In this document: positions 41,500 to 50,829 of the stretch, in pieces
Layout of the letters: each line of letters starts with the position of its first letter
How positions within the stretch are numbered: the first letter of the stretch is position 1
Assembly (NCBI GenBank): GCA_030604195.1
Contig: JAUVWI010000015.1
Coordinates: 1 to 60,645 of the forward strand
Direction: 5' to 3'
Length of the DNA stretch: 60,645 bases
DNA from: Spirochaetales bacterium
GTDB taxonomy: Bacteria; Spirochaetota; Spirochaetia; SZUA-6; DRHE01
Position numbers and translations under genes: made by a program
Notes under the pieces: model-generated
The model's input: the letters and a program-made list of their open reading frames with translations, nothing else
What the model was told of the DNA's origin: nothing
The model's database searches: none

Positions 41500-41706
41500 A
41501 TGTGGAAGGATCATATAGTAGAAGAAGTACGGAAGGTTCGTAAGGAGCATGCATCAAAATTTAATTTTGACATCAAGGCCATTGTTGAGGATGCCAGGAA
41601 GCGACAGAGTACATCCATGCACAATGTTGTTTCTTTTCTTATGAATAAGCAAAAATCTCACAACAATAGACTTCAGCCAGCCGCTACTATTTTAAACAAT
41701 CTGTAA
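41500..41706 (+). CDS. partner antitoxin-like protein, 68 residues
   Basis: Begins MWKDHIVEEVRKVRKEHASK followed by FNFDIKAIVEDARKR, the standard opening of the small proteins encoded next to this PIN-like toxin family (usual form: D-PIVEEVRKxRxxHAxKFxyDL). The C-terminus after SMHNVVSFLMNKQ departs from the usual VVSLPPK ending and runs into NNRLQPAATILNNL, so the end is probably altered by a frameshift or by new sequence. The ATG is 4 nt after the toxin stop. Confidence 0.6.
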   Translation: MWKDHIVEEVRKVRKEHASKFNFDIKAIVEDARKRQSTSMHNVVSFLMNKQKSHNNRLQPAATILNNL

Positions 41707-41749
41707 CAGCCTTGAGCAATGCCAGGTAATTCTCTCTGCCGGTAAAGAA

Positions 41750-42868
41750 TTAGTCTTGCAGCAAAATGATCAGTTCAGTTAAATAGTTTTCCGGATTGCC
41801 CGTAAAAATAAATCCCGGACCCTTAATATACCTTTCTATAATCGGGGCTGCCTGTTTATAGCCCTTTTTGCTGCAATAATCGAACAGCTTCATATAGCTT
41901 GTGCCTTGAGTTCCATAGGAGCCTTTATGCACAATTGAAACGTACGGGGTTTCAGGAAAGAGCCTGCAGTTAATTTTCGGTACTTCTATCTTTTTCCGGG
42001 TAGCGACACAGGCTTCAATGTCTGCATCCTCCTCCTTGTATTCAAGATCATAATAAAAACCCAAAGCCTTTCCTTTGATAAACCTGCCTGTTTTTTTCAT
42101 GAGTTTAGAAAAATATTTACCAATATCGCTATACTTGCCTCTGTACCGGATTCCACAGATCCAGGTTTCAGCAAATGCTCCTTTTATAATATCTGAAGGT
42201 ACAATAGCCGCCGCTGTTATATTATTTTTATAGAGTTCCAGTTTTTTCCTGGTGTTCTTCAAATCGGTTATTATCTTTTCAACATCTGAAATCTTCTTCT
42301 CCAGATAAGCAGACAATTCCTGATCATCGGAACAATCTTTTAAAATTGGTTGCCTGATAATTGTTTTTAGTTTTTCGGGAACAACCCTTTGAGGAGAGTT
42401 AAAATAAATCTCCCTGTGCTTTTTATGCATCCTGTATCCCTGTTCTTTAATAAAACTATGGAGCTTCTTTATCGTGGGCGGTTCTTCTGCATAGGGTCCC
42501 ATGTGAAGGATCTGTGCTGACAACCCGTCTTCATATTTTTCCAAACGCGCCTTGTCGATATTCGATAATTCTTTCTTTGCGAAAAGCTTCTGTTTTGCCT
42601 CATTAAATATCTTGACATTAATGTAATCCGGTAATGCGATCATAACAGTCCATTTCCAGTTTTCCTTGTTGTCAACAGAAAAATCAGACATATCATCAGT
42701 CCACCACAGACCCTCCAATGGCATTACAACAAAATCCGTATCCATCTCTTTACACATAAACTTGATTGTATAAGCAAGCCCAAAGATTACTCCCATACTA
42801 TCCTGAAACTCTTTTGAAGTATTCGGGTCTCCCTGTCCGTCGTAGGCAACAAAAATTATCTCCGGCAC
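41750..42868 (-). CDS. GyrI-like effector-binding domain protein, N-terminus probably lost
   Basis: A 372-residue protein with two GyrI/AraC effector-binding (SRPBCC-like) units. The first runs from IIFVAYDGQGDPNTSKEF through FVVMPLEGLWW and GPYAEEPPTIKKL. A coiled linker (EKIITDLKNTRKKLELYKN) follows, and the second unit contains VPKINCRLFPETPYVSIVHK. The GTG start at 42868 is just where the family's usual N-terminal 20 residues should continue. The DNA before it reads KKPAIVT in frame, matching the family, but after a stop. The true start has therefore been lost, or a single-base error sits in the A-run at about 42883-42888. Such proteins sense small molecules; no DNA-binding domain is present. 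Confidence 0.68.
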   Translation of the reverse strand: MPEIIFVAYDGQGDPNTSKEFQDSMGVIFGLAYTIKFMCKEMDTDFVVMPLEGLWWTDDMSDFSVDNKENWKWTVMIALPDYINVKIFNEAKQKLFAKKELSNIDKARLEKYEDGLSAQILHMGPYAEEPPTIKKLHSFIKEQGYRMHKKHREIYFNSPQRVVPEKLKTIIRQPILKDCSDDQELSAYLEKKISDVEKIITDLKNTRKKLELYKNNITAAAIVPSDIIKGAFAETWICGIRYRGKYSDIGKYFSKLMKKTGRFIKGKALGFYYDLEYKEEDADIEACVATRKKIEVPKINCRLFPETPYVSIVHKGSYGTQGTSYMKLFDYCSKKGYKQAAPIIERYIKGPGFIFTGNPENYLTELIILLQD

Positions 42869-42884
42869 TGTTACTATTGCCGGC

Positions 42885-43655
42885 TTTTTTCAGAAATTCC
42901 CGGTAGAAAATACGAAATGCAGCCCCTCCGGTTCCATTCGTTTCAATTGATCCGTAAAAGAAATCAAACACATACTGAAGAAGATACGGATTGATCTTTG
43001 CGTAATTGTCCGTCAGTCAAAGCTGTAATCCACCGATTTTTTTTCTATCCAGTAAAGCTCATTTTCAGGTGGAAAAATTTTTGTTGATGAGCTTCTTGCT
43101 TTATCAAGATTTTTTAGTTTAATTTCCTGCAGATCGGATCTCTCGGTATCAGAAACATATGCAAGTCCTTTTTCTGTATCGATTCCAAATAGAGTAACTA
43201 AATGCCAGCCAAATGAAGTATAGGATTTTCCGTACTTACCACCCCATATATAGGGTAGATACCGCATATCCACTCGTAAGACAACCGGATATCCGGTTTT
43301 TAATAGCTCGATTATCTTATCCCATTTACTGTCATCCTTCCCCGGTCTTTCAGCAAACCAGGTAATGCCCAGGGTATCCAGAGCCGCTTCTCTCAAGTTT
43401 GCGCTTCTTCCTCCAATAAATGGGAATGTGCCTTTTTGATAGAGAAAATAAAATCCCTCCGCCGGCGCCGAACAAGGTTGTCTCGTCGATATTAAACCTG
43501 AGATAATGCAGCGCATTAACTATGGCCGAGCTTTCACAGTGTTCTCCTGAAACTACTTCAATATTTTCCAACATAACCACCTCATCTACAGGCCAATCCT
43601 CTTTGCAACCAGCTAAGGCTACTGTTATTAGGGTAAGGCAAATTATATTTCTCAT
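42885..43655 (-). pseudogene. BtrH_N/DUF4872-like peptidase-fold lipoprotein, frameshifted
   Basis: Three minus-strand pieces join into one protein. Piece one (from 43655) has signal peptide and lipobox VALAGC, then GEHCESSAIVNALHYLRFN and LFGAGGGILF, the papain-like BtrH_N core with its Cys. Piece two (to 43013) continues FYFLYQKGTFPFIGGRS and ends at a stop. Piece three reads LTDNYAKINPYLLQY then IETNGTGGAAFRIFYREFLK, the DUF4872 end. Single-base shifts near 43450 and 43015 separate them. The 3' end runs into the GyrI-like gene. It is either a decaying gene or a site of sequencing errors. Confidence 0.68.
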
Positions 43656-43879
43656 TATTACCTCCTGTATCTATTTTAAGGATAGCGCCTCCCCTATAGG
43701 GGAGAGTCAAGAAATAATTTAGTTTTTTATTGGCATTAATGGTCATTTAGACTAATGACAGAGTGAATCTATGCTGCACGCTTTGATGATCGTTCCAGAG
43801 AAGTAAATATCTAAGTATTCATTATCCTAAAGGCGCCGAGGCAATTGAAAGAAACTGATTTATTCTATAAGAATAATGT

Positions 43880-45145
43880 ATGAATGAATTCACTGATTTG
43901 CCCTACCGCTACTACCCGCCGAAACCACAAAAGGCTTGGATGTGGTTATTATGGCAGTTTAACCGCTTCTTGTATTTACCCGGAAAGGTTCACCGGATAA
44001 ATTCCGTTTCCCTGATTAATGAGGAGCAATTAAGCGGCTGGTTAACCAGGGGAGGGTCGCATATCCTCTTTCTCTGTAATCATCCTACGCACAGTGATCC
44101 ACAAATTATGGAGGAGATGCAGCGTCAGCTTGGCGTTATCAGCATGTTCATGGCTGCCTATGATCTTTTCGAGCGGCGCAGCAAACTCGATGTCTGGGTA
44201 CTGAAGGTCATGGGAGTTTTTTCTGTAGACCGTGAAATATTGGACAGCAAGGCAATTCAGCAGGGGGTAAAGACCCTGGTGGATGGTGAGTACGCCATGA
44301 CCATTTTCCCCGAGGGTGAGGTGTATCATCAGAATGATAGAGTTGTACCTTTCCAGGAAGGCGCCATCTATATGGCGCTTACCGCTCAGAAAAAACTTGC
44401 CAAACTTCATCCGGGACATTCCATTTATATCGTACCTGTATCGATAAAGGTGAGCCATGATTATGATCAGCGGCCAGCTATCAGTGCTTTGCTGGCAGAG
44501 CTGGCAGCAGGGGCAGGTACAACACTGGATAAGGAAAGGGAACCTGTTGCCGAGCTTGAAAGGATTGCTTCAGCCCTGGTGCTCAGGGAGGTAAAAAAGG
44601 CGGGATTGGATATAGCGCCTGCCGGAACTGACGAGCTGGAAGCGCAGCTAAAAATTGCAGCCGGGTTGATTATAGCTGCCCTGGAAAAGAGCATGGATTT
44701 TAACCTTGAGAACTCCGGTGATTTAATGACCCGCGTGCTGCATATCCGCCGCCGCATTCACCAGATACGTACAGATCCGGATAAAGCTGCCGGTTTTCCG
44801 GAAGCCGTAAAGTGGGCCGATCAGGCCATGCTGGCTCTGCGTATATTAAGCTATAATCCAGATTACCTTAGGGACAGGCCCTCCGTTGATCGTTTTGGCG
44901 AATGTGTGGAAAAACTGTTTGAAGATTTCCATTCCGGGGTTCTTTCTCCTTACGGTAATCGTAAGGTCACGGTTTATTTTTCCACTCCCATAAACCTGCT
45001 CGATAAATTGAATAATTTTCAAGGAAAATCACGGGAGCTCCTCAAGGAGCTGACTGAGGAGAGTGAGCTGGCTATTCAAGGGGGCATCGATAAGCTGAAT
45101 AACATGAACAGCTCTCCCGGAGGCGAATTGTTCTGTTTTAAATAG
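43880..45145 (+). CDS. PlsC-like 1-acylglycerol-phosphate acyltransferase family protein
   Basis: A 421-residue protein with an acyltransferase domain in the first half: motif I CNHPTHSDP (HxxxxD) near residue 67, motif III FPEGEVYHQND near 143 and motif IV YIVPVSIKV. The C-terminal half (about 200-420) is extra, helical and without a recognised domain, so it is longer than housekeeping PlsC (about 250). It probably transfers an acyl chain to a lipid at the inner membrane. It is alone on its transcript as far as can be seen. Confidence 0.8.
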   Translation: MNEFTDLPYRYYPPKPQKAWMWLLWQFNRFLYLPGKVHRINSVSLINEEQLSGWLTRGGSHILFLCNHPTHSDPQIMEEMQRQLGVISMFMAAYDLFERRSKLDVWVLKVMGVFSVDREILDSKAIQQGVKTLVDGEYAMTIFPEGEVYHQNDRVVPFQEGAIYMALTAQKKLAKLHPGHSIYIVPVSIKVSHDYDQRPAISALLAELAAGAGTTLDKEREPVAELERIASALVLREVKKAGLDIAPAGTDELEAQLKIAAGLIIAALEKSMDFNLENSGDLMTRVLHIRRRIHQIRTDPDKAAGFPEAVKWADQAMLALRILSYNPDYLRDRPSVDRFGECVEKLFEDFHSGVLSPYGNRKVTVYFSTPINLLDKLNNFQGKSRELLKELTEESELAIQGGIDKLNNMNSSPGGELFCFK

Positions 45146-45246
45146 GCCGGCAGGATTACCACTTTCCGGGGCAGGCGAAGATCAGTAAGCACGTTATCAG
45201 CAACATCAGGGTGGACAAGACCTGAGAAAAACTTTACCTTTGGCCT

Positions 45247-45903
45247 ATGCAGCCGGCTTATATTCTTTTTGACCTTGATGAAACTCTTTATCCTGCTTCC
45301 AGCGAACTTTTGAAGGAGGTGGGGCGCAGGATGACAGAATATGTTTCCGAATTCCTTAAGGTGGATCCTGAAAAGGCTCTCTCTTTACGGCGGGAGTTAA
45401 CCGGGAAGTATGGAACAACTCTGAAGGGGCTGCTGGTAGAATATGATCTTGCTGCTGCCGATGAGTATCTGGAGTACTGCCATCCAACTGAGGTGGATAA
45501 GTATTTAAGCAGAGACCCGGAGCTTGCTCAAGTTCTAACTGCCCTTGCCATGCCAAAATCTATATTGACTAATTCTCCTTTAGAGCACGCCGAGCGGGTA
45601 TTGGATTATCTGCAGGTAAGGAATTGTTTTGAGCACATCTTTGATATCCGTTTTAACAATTTAAGCGGAAAACCTGATCCTGAAATTTATCGAAAGACTC
45701 TGAGTACACTGAAGCGCGACCCTGAAGAAGTCCTTTTTATTGATGATCGGCTGGCCTACCTGCTGCCCTTCCAATTACTGGGAGGCCATGTCCTGCTGGT
45801 AAGCGCTAATGGCACAGATGAAGCGCAGAGCTATAGGGTTCCGGTTATCGGCGATATCAAGGAACTCCCGGACTTCCTGGATCGTATGGCGGCCGCTGGA
45901 TAA
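45247..45903 (+). CDS. HAD-family hydrolase (pyrimidine 5'-nucleotidase-like)
   Basis: A 218-residue phosphatase. Motif I is FDLDETLYPASSELL with both Asp residues, motif II SILTNSP, motif III lysine in GKPDPEIYRKTL and motif IV FIDDRLAYL. The DETLYP form is typical of the SDT1/YjjG-like nucleotidase branch. It is likely to remove phosphate from a nucleotide or a sugar phosphate. It begins 101 nt after the acyltransferase gene, and no clear terminator separates them. Confidence 0.88.
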   Translation: MQPAYILFDLDETLYPASSELLKEVGRRMTEYVSEFLKVDPEKALSLRRELTGKYGTTLKGLLVEYDLAAADEYLEYCHPTEVDKYLSRDPELAQVLTALAMPKSILTNSPLEHAERVLDYLQVRNCFEHIFDIRFNNLSGKPDPEIYRKTLSTLKRDPEEVLFIDDRLAYLLPFQLLGGHVLLVSANGTDEAQSYRVPVIGDIKELPDFLDRMAAAG

Positions 45904-46042
45904 GCGATAACCCGGTGCTCCTGTGCAGGAAGATTGTGGGAATTTCTGCAGGGGTTGCTTTTTAATTTATACGGCCTTATATTTAAATACGTATTAATAA
46001 TCTCATTACGTGTTACTCTGATAAATAGGGAAGGAGTTCTCC

Positions 46043-46501
46043 ATGTCAAGAAAAATCACGATCAGTGTGCCGGATATCCTCTATCAAAAAATCGACGCAT
46101 GGCGGCAGGCTTTCAACCTCTCCCATATTTTCCAGGAAGCCATATCAGAAGCAATAAAGAAAAAGGAAGAATTTCAGAAGCGCATTAGTGAAGATTTTAA
46201 TATTCCTGAGATCATCGAACGGTTAAAGAAAGAGAAATTTGAATCTGAAGATACCTGGTACCGGCAGGGAGAACATTTCGGCCTGGAATGGGCTCGTCGT
46301 GCCCATTATCTGGACCTGAAAAATGTTCTACGGCAGCCGGCTGAAGCCTTCGCCGGCCCCGGAGAACCTCTGCGGGATTATTTCAAAACAACATTTCAGC
46401 AGGAAAAACCCGGTCAATACCGCAAGTTTTTCTTATCCGGCTGGAAACAAGGGGTTAGCGATTTCTGGAATATCATCAAAGACAAGCTTGAAGAAAACTA
46501 A
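46043..46501 (+). CDS. ribbon-helix-helix-like protein preceding the dehydratase activase
   Basis: A 152-residue protein. The start MSRKITISVPDILYQKIDAW followed by RQAFNLSHIFQEAISEAIKK is a ribbon-helix-helix DNA-binding core. The rest (about 55-150) is acidic and aromatic with GEHFGLEWARRAHYLDL, and is not recognised. GGGAAGGAG gives a strong ribosome site. It ends 1 nt before the start of the 1400-residue activase gene, so the two are cotranscribed. It may regulate the operon. It resembles an antitoxin-type regulator, but no toxin is adjacent. Confidence 0.65.
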   Translation: MSRKITISVPDILYQKIDAWRQAFNLSHIFQEAISEAIKKKEEFQKRISEDFNIPEIIERLKKEKFESEDTWYRQGEHFGLEWARRAHYLDLKNVLRQPAEAFAGPGEPLRDYFKTTFQQEKPGQYRKFFLSGWKQGVSDFWNIIKDKLEEN

Positions 46502-46502
46502 T

Positions 46503-49500
46503 ATGGATAAATTTCTCGGTGTTGATGTTGGTTCAGTAGCCTGCTCCTTTGTGCTCATCAATAAAGAGGGGGCTATAATTCAGTGGGACTACCGGTTTCA
46601 TTATGGACAGATAGAGGATACCTTGAAAAAAATGCTTTCCGGGATTTCGCTGGCCGAGATCCGGGGAACAGGCGCCACCACATCCACACCGGAATCATTT
46701 ATCTGTAACCTGCGCTTCGATAACCAGGTTGCGGTTATTACCGCAGTCCGGCATTTTCACCAGGATACAAGGACTCTCCTGGTAGTGGGAGGGGAAAAAT
46801 TCGGTCTAATCCGTTTTGATGAGCAAGGTAATTATTCCAGCTTCAGACAAAACACCTCTTGTGCCGCGGGAACCGGAAGCTTCCTTGATCAGCAGGCAGG
46901 ACGTCTGAATTTAAAAGAAGGAATTTTGGAATTATGCCGGATTGCGGAAGCAAATCAGGACCCCATTCCCAAGATCGCTTCCAGGTGCGCAGTTTTCGCA
47001 AAAACTGATCTTATTCATGCTCAGCAGGAAGGGCATTCACTATCCGCCATTTGTGATGGATTGTGCCATGGCCTGGCAAAAAATATTGTGGATACCCTTT
47101 TTGGGGGCGGGGAGATAGAGCAGCCCCTGCTGTTCTGCGGGGGTGTTTCTCTGAATCCCGTTGTTGCTCGTCATATTGAAGATATTACAGGGAATCCGGT
47201 AATAGTGGCTGAATGGTCCCATCTCTACGGCGCTTTAGGAGCAGCGCTTGGCATAGCCTCGGCACAGAAGGGAAAAAATAAAGCTGATTATCTAATAGAC
47301 GATTTTTTTAGCGCCGGGAAAACAGAGAGAAACCACTTTCACGAACCTTTAGAACTGAAACTATCTAACTATCCTGATTTTTCAAGCCGGAAAAGCTACC
47401 TTTATGAAATATCGCGAAATTCCTATGGCTATCAGGTTGAAGTTGACATCTATGAGTTCTTGCCCACGGTATGTGAGGCCTGGCTGGGGGTGGATATAGG
47501 CTCCACCAGCACCAAAGCAGTTCTCCTGGATAAAAACGGAGAGGTTCTGGCCGGATTTTACACAGCAACAGCAGGTCAGCCTCTAAAAGCTCTTCAGGCA
47601 ATCTTTGAGGCAATCAACGACATGTGCGGGAGAGAATCCATAGATTTGAGGATTCAAAGCAGCGGCACAACAGGCTCAGGGAGAAAGTTTATAGGACGGA
47701 TTATAGGAGCGGATTTGATCCTCGATGAAATTACCGCTCATGCCCGGGCAGCCAGCGAACTCGATCCTGAAGTAGATACAATAATCGAAATCGGAGGGCA
47801 GGATTCAAAATTCACTACCCTGCGCAAGGGAATTGTTACCTCCTCAACCATGAATAATGTCTGCGCCGCAGGAACCGGCAGTTTCCTTGAGGAACAGGCG
47901 AAAAAACTGGGCTGCAGGATGACAGAATACTCAAAACGGACATTAGGAAAGACCGCTCCCCTCTCGAGCGACCGGTGTACCGTTTTTATGGAACGGGACT
48001 TGAATCATTACCTGAGCCAGGGGTACTCCGTGGGCGAAGTGCTGGCATCGGCAATACACTCGGTCCGGGAAAACTATCTGCTGAAGGTTGCTTCTGAAGG
48101 CAGTATAGGGAAGAGGATATTTTTTCAGGGCGCTACTGCGAAGAATAGAGCGCTGGTGGCTGCTTTTGAGCAGAAACTACAGAAACCCATTATCGTCTCA
48201 AAGTACTGCCATCTTACCGGCGCCCTGGGTGTTGGTTTGAAACTGCTCGACCATAATTCAATATCCGGTAATTTTCGTGGGATTGGAATCTACCGGGAGG
48301 AGATACCCCTGCAGTCGGAGGTATGCGACCTCTGCACAAATCACTGTAAGATCACGCTGGCAACTGTCAGCGGTGAAAAGGTGGCCTACGGCTTCCTCTG
48401 CGGCAGAGATTATAATACCAAACGCTTTGTAAATAATAACCGATCAGGATTCAACCTGCTGAAAGAAATTGATAAAATATCAACCCCCGGGGTAAGCGGA
48501 GCATACCGCTTTCCTTTTACTGTTGGAATTCCGGCTGCTCTCTATCTTGTTGAGGATCTTCCTTTTTGGACTAATTTTTTTAACCACCTTGGAATCAGGA
48601 GCCATTCAAGCAGTAAAATAAAGAACCCTGATAAGCTGGGAAAAAACCTGGCCCAGGCTGAGTTCTGTTCCCCCATGGCTGCTCTACACGGTCATGTAAA
48701 TTATCTGCTGGAAACCACAGATTACCTGTTTCTTCCCAATTATTTTGAGTTGAAGGAAAAAAAGAGGGATCTAAAACGTAAATACTGCTATTACAGCCAG
48801 TATGCGCCAACCATCATAAAATCACGTTGGCCTACTGATAAAATCCTTTCCCCCCTGATCCGGCACCGCTATACCACCTTCCATACCAGGGCGGAGCTTT
48901 ACCGCATGCTTCAGAGCATTGATGGCTGCAATGTAACCTTCCTGGAGGTTTCAGCCGCCTACGATTACGCCCTGAGCCTTGTTAATAAGAATCAGCAGAA
49001 ACTTAAAAGTTTATTTACCCCCGGACAAACCGACGATATCCAGGTAGTCTTACTGGGCAGGCCATATACCGTACTCGCTCCCTCAATGAATAAGGGGATA
49101 CCCGATATTTTTGCATCCCTGGGTATCCGCACCTATAGCCGGGACATGGTCCCCATTCAAGAGAAGCACAGGAAAAATATTGAACCCCTGCTTGCAGAGG
49201 TACACTGGCACTATGCCGCGAGAATTCTCGAAACCGCGGAAGCTATTTCCGGGATGAAGGGGATATACCCGGTGCTTATTACCTCCTTCAAGTGTTCTCC
49301 CGACTCCTATATAATCACTTACCTGAAAAAACTTCTCGACAGCCGCGATAAGCCATACCTTATTCTGGAATTGGATGATCATGATTCCTCAGTTGGGTAT
49401 GAAACGAGAATAGAAGCAGCTGTTCGGGCCTTCAGGAATCATAATAAGAGCCGCGAAAGGGAAACCAGAGACATCAAGGCCCTTATGCCGCGGCGGGAAT

Positions 49501-50705
49501 TAAAGCAGAAGGAAAAAACTCTTCTAATACCGAACTGGGATAACATAAGTTTGCCCCTGGTAGTGGCAAACCTGAAAAGGGAGGGATACGATGCCAGGCT
49601 GCTCGAAGAGAGCGACGAAATCATCCGCAGGAGTCTGAAACATAATACCGGCCAATGTATTCCGATGAATGCTATTGCCGAAGGGTATATAGATTATATG
49701 GAGAAGTACGATCTTGATCCTGAAAAAACCCTCCTCTGGATGGCGAAGTCGGAATACTCCTGTAATATCCCCCTCTATCCCTACCATATCCAGACTATTC
49801 TCCGGGACCATGGGAAGGGAATGGAAAAAGCGGGGATCTATGTCGGGGATATCTCCTTCGCCGATTTTTCTCCTGTTGTCTCTGTGAATACCTATTTAGC
49901 TTTTATGTTCGGAGGATACATCCGGCGTATGGGATGCCGGCTCCGTCCCTACGAAATCGAAAAGGGGAAAACCGATCAAATTATTAAACAAAGCATGCAG
50001 GTCCTCATTGATGCTTTCAGCGGCAACAGAAAAAAAGAGGATGCGGCCGAAGAAATTGTGGGTTTCTTTGAATCAGTCGAGGTAGTAAGAGAGGAAAAGC
50101 CAAAGGTGGCTATCTTTGGAGACATTTACGTCCGTGATAACGAGATAATGAACAATAACCTTATCCGTTTTATCGAGAAGCATGGCGGCGAGGTCATAAC
50201 CACACCTTACAGTGAATACGCAAAGATTATTGCGGATACAACATTTCGGCGGATGTTCAAGGCAAGAAAATATAAAGACCTTATAGTTTTTAAACCCCTT
50301 TTAGCGGCAATGAAAACCCTGGAGAAAAGTTACTGCCGGAAGTTTTCCAGAATTCTGAAAGACCCAGTTTTTTCCTACGATGATCGCGGTGAGGATATTT
50401 TGAAAACCTTTGGTATAAAGGTTGAGCTTTCCGGGGAATCAACAGAGAATATTCTGAAGATTTACTACCTGAAGAAACATTTTCCGGATATTTCCCTTTT
50501 TATTCAGACCAATCCTGCATTCTGCTGTGCCGGACTGGTAACTGAGGCTATGCGAAATCAGATAGAAAGGATAACCGGAGTTCCGGTGGTATCGGTTACC
50601 TATGATGGAACAGGGGGAAACAGGAACGAAGCAATCATTCCCTATCTGAAATTCCCAAGAAAGAGTCTCTTAAAGGGTCAGGAAACAAAAAAGAAAGCAG
50701 GTTAG
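46503..50705 (+). CDS. large 2-hydroxyacyl-CoA dehydratase activase/dehydratase-like fusion protein
   Basis: A 1400-residue multidomain protein. Two BcrAD/BadFG ATPase domains come first: about 1-260 with FLGVDVGSVACSFVLINK and SCAAGTGSFLDQQAG, and about 320-590 with GVDIGSTSTKAVLL, EIGGQDSKFTTL and NVCAAGTGSFLEEQAKKLG. The cysteine before AGTGSF holds the 4Fe-4S cluster at the dimer face. A DUF2229-type region with VCDLCTNHCKI follows, then an HgdB-like C-terminus with QCIPMNAIAEGY and NPAFCCAGLV. Such proteins activate radical dehydratases by ATP-driven electron transfer, but the roles of these giant fusions are unknown. ATG 46503 is chosen; a much longer frame start at 46323 lies inside the previous gene. 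Confidence 0.88.
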   Translation: MDKFLGVDVGSVACSFVLINKEGAIIQWDYRFHYGQIEDTLKKMLSGISLAEIRGTGATTSTPESFICNLRFDNQVAVITAVRHFHQDTRTLLVVGGEKFGLIRFDEQGNYSSFRQNTSCAAGTGSFLDQQAGRLNLKEGILELCRIAEANQDPIPKIASRCAVFAKTDLIHAQQEGHSLSAICDGLCHGLAKNIVDTLFGGGEIEQPLLFCGGVSLNPVVARHIEDITGNPVIVAEWSHLYGALGAALGIASAQKGKNKADYLIDDFFSAGKTERNHFHEPLELKLSNYPDFSSRKSYLYEISRNSYGYQVEVDIYEFLPTVCEAWLGVDIGSTSTKAVLLDKNGEVLAGFYTATAGQPLKALQAIFEAINDMCGRESIDLRIQSSGTTGSGRKFIGRIIGADLILDEITAHARAASELDPEVDTIIEIGGQDSKFTTLRKGIVTSSTMNNVCAAGTGSFLEEQAKKLGCRMTEYSKRTLGKTAPLSSDRCTVFMERDLNHYLSQGYSVGEVLASAIHSVRENYLLKVASEGSIGKRIFFQGATAKNRALVAAFEQKLQKPIIVSKYCHLTGALGVGLKLLDHNSISGNFRGIGIYREEIPLQSEVCDLCTNHCKITLATVSGEKVAYGFLCGRDYNTKRFVNNNRSGFNLLKEIDKISTPGVSGAYRFPFTVGIPAALYLVEDLPFWTNFFNHLGIRSHSSSKIKNPDKLGKNLAQAEFCSPMAALHGHVNYLLETTDYLFLPNYFELKEKKRDLKRKYCYYSQYAPTIIKSRWPTDKILSPLIRHRYTTFHTRAELYRMLQSIDGCNVTFLEVSAAYDYALSLVNKNQQKLKSLFTPGQTDDIQVVLLGRPYTVLAPSMNKGIPDIFASLGIRTYSRDMVPIQEKHRKNIEPLLAEVHWHYAARILETAEAISGMKGIYPVLITSFKCSPDSYIITYLKKLLDSRDKPYLILELDDHDSSVGYETRIEAAVRAFRNHNKSRERETRDIKALMPRRELKQKEKTLLIPNWDNISLPLVVANLKREGYDARLLEESDEIIRRSLKHNTGQCIPMNAIAEGYIDYMEKYDLDPEKTLLWMAKSEYSCNIPLYPYHIQTILRDHGKGMEKAGIYVGDISFADFSPVVSVNTYLAFMFGGYIRRMGCRLRPYEIEKGKTDQIIKQSMQVLIDAFSGNRKKEDAAEEIVGFFESVEVVREEKPKVAIFGDIYVRDNEIMNNNLIRFIEKHGGEVITTPYSEYAKIIADTTFRRMFKARKYKDLIVFKPLLAAMKTLEKSYCRKFSRILKDPVFSYDDRGEDILKTFGIKVELSGESTENILKIYYLKKHFPDISLFIQTNPAFCCAGLVTEAMRNQIERITGVPVVSVTYDGTGGNRNEAIIPYLKFPRKSLLKGQETKKKAG

Positions 50706-50719
50706 CGCCGGATGTTGAT

Positions 50720-50791
50720 GCTATGACAGCTCATAATCTTGTTATTATAGCAAGAAGTTTTTAGTCCATTGCGGTCGGAGACCGCTATGGG
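50720..50791 (+). repeat. 72-nt intergenic repeat, copy 2
   Basis: Differs from the copy at 33699-33770 at two positions; the hairpin here is GCGGTC-gga-GACCGC, so the loop changes but the stem is kept. It lies between the dehydratase activase gene and lnt, 39 nt before the lnt start. The preserved stem suggests selection on an RNA structure, or a recent copy event. Confidence 0.7.
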
Positions 50792-50829
50792 ATCACTAAG
50801 ATAAAATAAAAGCGGCTATGGAAGTTATT

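Noticed and set aside
46323..46502. 60-residue upstream extension of the dehydratase activase
   Set aside because: It lies inside the RHH gene in another frame; the activase fold starts exactly at the ATG at 46503.
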